DNA of 17,458 nt from Candidatus Saccharimonadia bacterium. Lineage in GTDB: Bacteria; Patescibacteriota; Saccharimonadia; Saccharimonadales; UBA4665. The stretch lies in NCBI GenBank assembly GCA_023268595.1, contig JALQUD010000010.1:1-17458 (forward strand), in the 5' to 3' direction. Below the pieces are notes generated by a model. It was given only the letters and a program-made list of their open reading frames with translations, was not told where the DNA came from and did not search any database. This document shows, piece after piece, positions 13,717 through 17,458 of this stretch. How positions within the stretch are numbered: the first letter of the stretch is position 1; each line of letters begins with the position of its first letter. The position numbers and the translations under genes were made by a program.

Positions 13717-13767
13717 GCCGGGCCTGCGGTACGTAGGCGCCGGAGGTGGGTCGAGTCCCAGATGGCC
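13715..13767 (+). repeat. 53-bp direct repeat with tRNA-Lys 3'-end remnant, copy 2
   Basis: Identical to 13016-13068. The tRNA-like match ends after GATGGCC at 13767 and the sequence then passes into the promoter of the next gene. Compared with the first unit, the 180-base structured segment is absent. Confidence 0.85.
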
Positions 13768-13771
13768 ATTC

Positions 13772-13780
13772 TGATATGCT
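13772..13780 (+). promoter_or_regulatory. Leaderless extended -10 promoter of the P-loop kinase gene
   Basis: TGA then TATGCT, ending exactly six bases before ATG at 13787. It starts five bases after the tRNA-derived repeat. Confidence 0.6.
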
Positions 13781-13786
13781 TTACCC

Positions 13787-14353
13787 ATGAAGCTGATAAT
13801 CATCAACGGTCTGCCGGGCTCAGGTAAAAGCACGCTTGCGAAGCCCTTGGCTAAAGAACTAAGCCTCCCGCTAATCGCAAAAGATGCGATCAAGGAATTC
13901 CTTTTCGAGCAGTTAGGGACAGCCGACCGGGCATGGTCCAAGACGCTTGGCAAGGCGTCCAACGATTTCCTATACAGCCTCACTGAGGCATTATTGGCTG
14001 ACGGGCGGTCGCTCATCGTCGAAAATGCATTTGAAAAAGCTTTTGCCGCCCCTCGTCTGCAAAGCATCATCGAGCAGTACCACCCGGAGGTGGTCGAGAT
14101 CTATTGTGCGACCGACCCGGAAATCAGAAAACAACGCTTCATCGATCGGAACGAATCCGGCAAACGTCATCCAGGGCATGCCGATCACGAAAATTATGCC
14201 GCAATCACAGCGCCCGACGTTTCCATAAAATACGCTCCGATAGGAATAAGCACCGTGATGCATATCGACACCACTAGCCATGTCGACATACCAGCATTGG
14301 CACGATCAGTAAGCACGTCAGCCCAACCATCTGCTGCGCATGATTCTCGTTAG
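13787..14353 (+). CDS. P-loop ATPase/kinase (AAA_33-like)
   Basis: 188 residues. Walker A GLPGSGKST at 8-16, a following KDAIKEFLF typical of small P-loop kinases (zeta toxin/AAA_33 group), VEIYCATDPE as the fourth strand, and an Arg-rich lid segment RKQRFIDRNESGKRHPGH. Probably phosphorylates a small molecule or acts like a toxin-type kinase; substrate not readable. The last 20 or so residues are low-complexity (Ser, Ala, Gln, Asp) and may be a non-conserved tail. Leaderless start. It directly follows the tRNA-derived repeat array, in an accessory region with other single genes. Confidence 0.82.
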   Translation: MKLIIINGLPGSGKSTLAKPLAKELSLPLIAKDAIKEFLFEQLGTADRAWSKTLGKASNDFLYSLTEALLADGRSLIVENAFEKAFAAPRLQSIIEQYHPEVVEIYCATDPEIRKQRFIDRNESGKRHPGHADHENYAAITAPDVSIKYAPIGISTVMHIDTTSHVDIPALARSVSTSAQPSAAHDSR

Positions 14354-14380
14354 ACTCCATGCACCCATAAGAGGGTTCTT

Positions 14381-14389
14381 TGCTATACT
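14381..14389 (+). promoter_or_regulatory. Leaderless extended -10 promoter of the HD-domain gene
   Basis: TGC then TATACT, ending exactly six bases before ATG at 14396. Confidence 0.7.
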
Positions 14390-14395
14390 TCGCCT

Positions 14396-14986
14396 ATGAT
14401 TGATGAAACCAGAAATCGCCTACTCCGACAGAAAGTGATTGAGCGGTCCCGCGACGAACATTTCGTTCATCACCGATGGTTCGTCGAGTATCATCTGGAA
14501 ATCGTCGAGAGGCTCGCCAATGAGCTATGCGAGCGCTATCCCGATGCGGATGCCGCGTTCGTCAATGCATTGGTGTGGCTGCATGACTACGAGAAGATCG
14601 TGGACTTTGATGACCAATATAATACAGAACTTGAGGCGACTAGAGCTTTACTGGAATCAATTGGATACTCACTTGAAGTGACCAAGGAGCTATGCGACGC
14701 AGTCAACCGCTATAACGCTAAAGACGACTTAGCGTCCGCACCTATCGAGATACAGATCGTCTCCTCCTCCGATGCTGCGTCCCATCTGGTCGGGCCGTTC
14801 ATGACGCTTTGGTGGTATGAAAATCCGTCAAAAAGTATCGAAGAGCTGCAGAATGACAATAAACTGAAATTGGCGGTTGATTGGGATAAGAAAATAACCC
14901 TTCCCGAAGTCAAAGAAGCCTTTCGCCATCGCTACCAGCATGCGCTTGAGGTGGCCGGGTCATTGCCGGCAACATTTTTACGATAA
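14396..14986 (+). CDS. HD-domain phosphohydrolase-like protein
   Basis: 196 residues, mostly helical. The HD superfamily metal site is suggested by H26 (FVHHRWF) or H33, H63-D64 in ALVWLHDYEK, and D126 in SSSDAASHL. These match the H...HD...D order, where members hydrolyse nucleotides, cyclic dinucleotides or other phosphates. Substrate unknown. It has its own leaderless promoter, so it is probably transcribed separately from the kinase 43 bases upstream. No clear intrinsic terminator is seen between the two. Confidence 0.82.
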   Translation: MIDETRNRLLRQKVIERSRDEHFVHHRWFVEYHLEIVERLANELCERYPDADAAFVNALVWLHDYEKIVDFDDQYNTELEATRALLESIGYSLEVTKELCDAVNRYNAKDDLASAPIEIQIVSSSDAASHLVGPFMTLWWYENPSKSIEELQNDNKLKLAVDWDKKITLPEVKEAFRHRYQHALEVAGSLPATFLR

Positions 14987-15054
14987 GCATGCAGGCCGAG
15001 TCCTAGAGCGCTTGGGATATGGTTGCATCGTATTAACGATAAAACTTGCAGAAC

Positions 15055-15073
15055 ATTATAATTTTATTATAAT
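15055..15073. promoter_or_regulatory. Promoter and candidate operator of the AbrB-Doc operon
   Basis: ATTATAAT, itself palindromic, occurs at 15055-15062 and 15066-15073, with centres 11 bases apart (about one helical turn). The second contains TATAAT, which ends six bases before ATG. This suits autorepression by a dimeric antitoxin covering the -10 box. Confidence 0.6.
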
Positions 15074-15079
15074 AAAAAT

Positions 15080-15301
15080 ATGATTCGCAGCATACAAAAG
15101 ATTATCCGAATCGGCTCAAGTGGCGGCGTCACTATACCGGCAAAAGAGCTCAAGCGTCAAAACCTTACTTACGGTGATGATGTTGAGGTGATCGTACGAC
15201 CTATCGGCAAGACGAGTGCCGAGGACCAAGAAGTCGTTGAAACCGCCAAATCGATTCTCGACGAATACAAACAAGATTTTACAAACCTTGCCCAGCGTTA
15301 A
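15080..15301 (+). CDS. AbrB/MazE-type antitoxin
   Basis: 73 residues. Residues 1-42 have the swapped-hairpin AbrB pattern (IQKIIRIGSSGGVTIPAKELK, YGDDVEVIVRP), which binds DNA as a dimer; the tail EVVETAKSILDEYKQDFTNLAQR is a likely toxin-binding helix. Directly upstream of a Doc toxin gene, 18 bases apart, so it is probably the cognate antitoxin and autorepressor. Doc toxins are more often paired with a Phd-type antitoxin; AbrB-type partners are also known. Leaderless start. Confidence 0.88.
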   Translation: MIRSIQKIIRIGSSGGVTIPAKELKRQNLTYGDDVEVIVRPIGKTSAEDQEVVETAKSILDEYKQDFTNLAQR

Positions 15302-15319
15302 GCCGGCAGGATATCAACG

Positions 15320-15697
15320 ATGAGATTGCTAACCTTAGAGCAGTTACTGCAGTTGCATACCCTGGCCATCCAGCAAACAGGCGGTTCGGCCGGCTTGCGC
15401 GACCTAGGTAGACTGGAAGCCGCAATCGCTACGCAAACACAGAGCGTCTTCGGCAAGGAGCTTTATGAGGGCCCCATCGACAAGGCGGCAGCGCTGATAC
15501 GTAGTATTATCGCTGATCACCCGTTCACAGACGGCAACAAGCGTACCGGCATGCTAGCCGGCCTTACCTTCTTGAAGATCAACGATGTTAACGTTCATTT
15601 TTTCCAAGGTGAGATTGAAGATTGCGCAGTCGACATTGCCGTCAAGCAGCTTGACGTTACATCGGTCGCTCAGTGGCTTAACCAACATGCGGCATAG
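15320..15697 (+). CDS. doc: Doc-type (death-on-curing, Fic fold) toxin
   Basis: 125 residues, the usual size for Doc. The Fic/Doc active-site motif HPFTDGNKR stands at 67-75, with the catalytic histidine H67 and phosphate-binding GNKR. N-terminal LTLEQLLQLHTLAIQQTGG and GLRDLGRLEAAIATQ are typical of the family. Known Doc proteins phosphorylate EF-Tu and stop translation; presumably the same here. Second gene of a two-gene operon, 18 bases after the antitoxin stop; only a weak AGGA lies upstream of ATG, so it may be coupled to antitoxin translation. Confidence 0.92.
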   Translation: MRLLTLEQLLQLHTLAIQQTGGSAGLRDLGRLEAAIATQTQSVFGKELYEGPIDKAAALIRSIIADHPFTDGNKRTGMLAGLTFLKINDVNVHFFQGEIEDCAVDIAVKQLDVTSVAQWLNQHAA

Positions 15698-15735
15698 GGC
15701 GACCATATCGACTTAGAGCTACAGGCACGATAATT

Positions 15736-15744
15736 TGCTATAGT
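15736..15744 (+). promoter_or_regulatory. Leaderless extended -10 promoter of the second Nudix gene
   Basis: TGC then TATAGT, ending exactly six bases before ATG at 15751. Confidence 0.7.
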
Positions 15745-15750
15745 CATGGC

Positions 15751-16248
15751 ATGACGAAAACATATCACGACAGCGAAACTCTGGCGACGGGCCAACAGGT
15801 AATAACAGCGTGCGCCTTCATCCACCGGCGTATAAACGATACCGATAAAGTCCTTATGCTAAAGCGGGCCGCGACCAAGAAATTCCTGCCCGACGTCTTT
15901 GAGCTGCCAGGAGGCCACATCGACTACGGAGAGGATATCGTAACCGGCCTGCGGCGCGAAATCAAAGAAGAGCTTGGCGTGGACGTAACCATCGGCGACC
16001 CTTTTGCCGTCTTCACATACCTGAACGAGGTCAAAGGCTCGCATTCCATCGAAGTCATTTACTTCGCGCAACTTACATCCGATCCTGACGACATCAACCT
16101 GAACCCGGAAGACCATTCCGCTCTGGGCTGGTATGTCGACGAGGAATTGTCACAAGTAGCCGACCAAAACAAAGATGTCGATGATGTTGAGTTCGTCTCC
16201 ATAAAAAAGGGTTTCGCGTTGTTGCGTGGCGAACGGCCGTCGTTCTAA
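15751..16248 (+). CDS. Nudix hydrolase
   Basis: 165 residues. Complete Nudix box at 55-77: GHIDYGE, seven residues, then REIKEELGV, preceded by FELPGG. A basic strand VLMLKRAATKKFLPDVF leads into it, as in MutT-like pyrophosphohydrolases. Substrate not readable. Not closely similar to the other Nudix protein of this window (8079-8537). Start fixed by the leaderless promoter; an out-of-frame ATG lies five bases earlier and is ignored. Last of the accessory units before the isoprenoid gene. Confidence 0.92.
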   Translation: MTKTYHDSETLATGQQVITACAFIHRRINDTDKVLMLKRAATKKFLPDVFELPGGHIDYGEDIVTGLRREIKEELGVDVTIGDPFAVFTYLNEVKGSHSIEVIYFAQLTSDPDDINLNPEDHSALGWYVDEELSQVADQNKDVDDVEFVSIKKGFALLRGERPSF

Positions 16249-16298
16249 CGAGTCCGCTATAAACACTGAACCATGCCTGTTTTTGTCTCAGTATACGA

Positions 16299-16304
16299 TA
16301 TGAT
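16299..16304 (+). promoter_or_regulatory. -10 promoter of the polyprenyl synthase gene
   Basis: TATGAT, eight bases before ATG; a TATACG lies just upstream. Short leader, no Shine-Dalgarno. Confidence 0.5.
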
Positions 16305-16312
16305 GGTGATAC

Positions 16313-17437
16313 ATGACGTTCCGCCCTTTTTACTGCGACAGCACCCTGCCCCAGCCGTCTGACATTTCGTTCCAGGACGTACCAGACCAGACAGAGACCG
16401 TAACCGCCGTCAACGACTATCTGGCCAAGTTTTTTGATGCTCAACTAAAAGCTGCCGCGGCGCTCGACCCTTCGTACGCCCGACTATGGCAGGATAGCCG
16501 CGACCTGGTGTTGGCCGGCGGCAAACGGCTGCGCCCGTTCATGACCGTCTTGGCGTACAAACTGTTCGGCGGGCGCAACGACCAAGCCATCCTGATGGTC
16601 GCCACCGCCCAGGAGTTATTACATGCCGCCTTGCTGATGCACGATGACATCATCGACCGCGACACCGTCCGCTATGGCCGGCTCAATGTCGCCGGCACGT
16701 ACCGCCAACGTTACCATCAGAACGGCCTGTCCCGGCGCGATGCCGCCCATTACAGCACCGGCGCGGCACTGCTGGCCGGTGACCTGCTCCTGACTAACGC
16801 TTCCGCCTTGATCACCGAGTCATCGTTCAGCGCCGAAGCCAAGCTACAAGCCCAACACTGCCTGCAGGCCGGCGTGTTCCGGGTGGCCGGTGGCGAACTG
16901 ATCGATATGGAGTCGACCTTCACGCCGTGGCAGGATGTCGACCCCTTTGTCATCGCCACGCTCAAGACTGCCAGCTACTCATTTGAATCACCGCTGCTGA
17001 CTGGCGCCCTGCTAGCCGATGCGCCGGCTGAAGATGTCAGGCACCTGCAGAACTTTGCGCGGCACGCCGGCATCGCCTTCCAGCTGACCGATGACGTATT
17101 GGGCGTGTTCGGTAATGACACCGAGACCGGCAAGTCAAATACCAGCGACCTGGAGGAAGGCAAGATGACACTGATGCTCCAGCAGGCCTTGCAACGGGCG
17201 GACTATGGTGACCGCGCCTTCATCCTGGAAAATTGCGGCCAAGGCGCTATCGGTGACGAGACAGCTGAGCGCATCCGTGACATCATCCGCGAAACCGGTG
17301 CCAAAGACCACATCGAGCACCTTGCGGCCGAAGAGATCACCACGGCGCTGGATGCGCTCCACGACGTGAACCTCAACCGTACCGCCTATGACCGTCTGTC
17401 GGAAATCGCCACTACCATGGTCGACCGGAGCCATTAG
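16313..17437 (+). CDS. Trans-polyprenyl diphosphate synthase
   Basis: 374 residues. Condenses isopentenyl diphosphate with an allylic diphosphate to make the longer isoprenoid chains used for lipid carriers or quinones; the chain length cannot be read reliably. Motifs in order: GGKRLRP (69-75), first Asp-rich motif D111-D112-I-I-D115 in LLMHDDIIDRD, LLAGDLLL (154-161), LKTASYSFESPLLTGA (217-232), second Asp-rich motif QLTDDVLGVFGND (257-269; DDVLG rather than DDxxD), and GKSNTSDLEEGKMTLM (273-288). The DDVLGVFG form is also common in actinobacterial enzymes. The N-terminal 50 residues before the helix core are longer than minimal family members. The start is the first ATG after the -10. Confidence 0.93.
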   Translation: MTFRPFYCDSTLPQPSDISFQDVPDQTETVTAVNDYLAKFFDAQLKAAAALDPSYARLWQDSRDLVLAGGKRLRPFMTVLAYKLFGGRNDQAILMVATAQELLHAALLMHDDIIDRDTVRYGRLNVAGTYRQRYHQNGLSRRDAAHYSTGAALLAGDLLLTNASALITESSFSAEAKLQAQHCLQAGVFRVAGGELIDMESTFTPWQDVDPFVIATLKTASYSFESPLLTGALLADAPAEDVRHLQNFARHAGIAFQLTDDVLGVFGNDTETGKSNTSDLEEGKMTLMLQQALQRADYGDRAFILENCGQGAIGDETAERIRDIIRETGAKDHIEHLAAEEITTALDALHDVNLNRTAYDRLSEIATTMVDRSH

Positions 17438-17447
17438 GAATAGCCCC

Positions 17448-17458
17448 ATGGACACGTA
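17448..17458 (+). CDS. Possible start of a further gene (partial)
   Basis: ATG GAC ACG TA at the window edge, 10 bases after the preceding stop, with AGGA about 10 bases upstream. Only three codons are visible, so nothing can be said about the product. Confidence 0.25.

Noticed and set aside
12838..13767. CRISPR or integron attC array
   Set aside because: Repeats are few, long and tied to the tRNA end; there are no regular spacers, and I see no RYYYAAC/GTTRRRY core sites or integrase gene.
13772..16248. Prophage or integrated plasmid
   Set aside because: Accessory genes are present, but there are no phage structural, replication or integrase genes, and further tRNA-end repeats were not found after 13767.

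Overview
The window reads as bacterial chromosome from a small-genome lineage. Genes are tightly packed and often overlap, TGA is an ordinary stop codon, and most genes have a -10 promoter box only 6-9 bases before the start codon, so their mRNAs should be leaderless or nearly so. With the gene content (compact MurD, MurI and FolD, a single-domain response regulator, DUF2156 acyltransferase-like genes, DNA-binding-domain/EgtD-like methyltransferase fusions), this fits Patescibacteria/CPR, most likely Saccharibacteria (TM7). That assignment is inference; no rRNA or marker phylogeny is available here.

Left third (1-7016, all minus strand). A cluster of two paralogous proteins with an N-terminal helix-turn-helix and an EgtD-like SAM methyltransferase domain, one unrecognised basic protein between them, and four tandem paralogs of the DUF2156 family (related to the catalytic domain of lysyl-phosphatidylglycerol synthases). 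The promoter-proximal methyltransferase (3718-4962) and the four DUF2156 genes have start/stop overlaps or a 13-base gap and look like one operon running off the left edge. This is the best candidate for an undescribed system: a methyltransferase coupled to several GNAT-fold, possibly aminoacyl-tRNA-dependent, transferases.

Centre (7017-12598). A palindrome-rich intergenic region, a small unknown protein, a CheY-like receiver, a Nudix hydrolase, murD and murI (convergent, overlapping by 47 bases), folD, a DUF5684-like membrane protein and a LURP-one-related protein. This is housekeeping: peptidoglycan precursors (D-glutamate supply by MurI and its addition by MurD) and one-carbon metabolism.

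Right part (12599-16250). A tRNA-Lys(CUU) gene with a strong promoter is followed by units that repeat its 3' end. Unit 1 holds a dense set of stem-loops (candidate structured RNA), then comes a TadA-like deaminase gene, then a shortened unit whose terminator hairpin is flipped relative to the first. This looks like serial insertion at a tRNA 3' end. Single-gene accessory units follow: a P-loop kinase, an HD-domain protein, an AbrB-type antitoxin with a Doc-type toxin, and a Nudix hydrolase, most with their own leaderless promoter. The window closes with a polyprenyl diphosphate synthase (16313-17437) and possibly the first codons of another gene.
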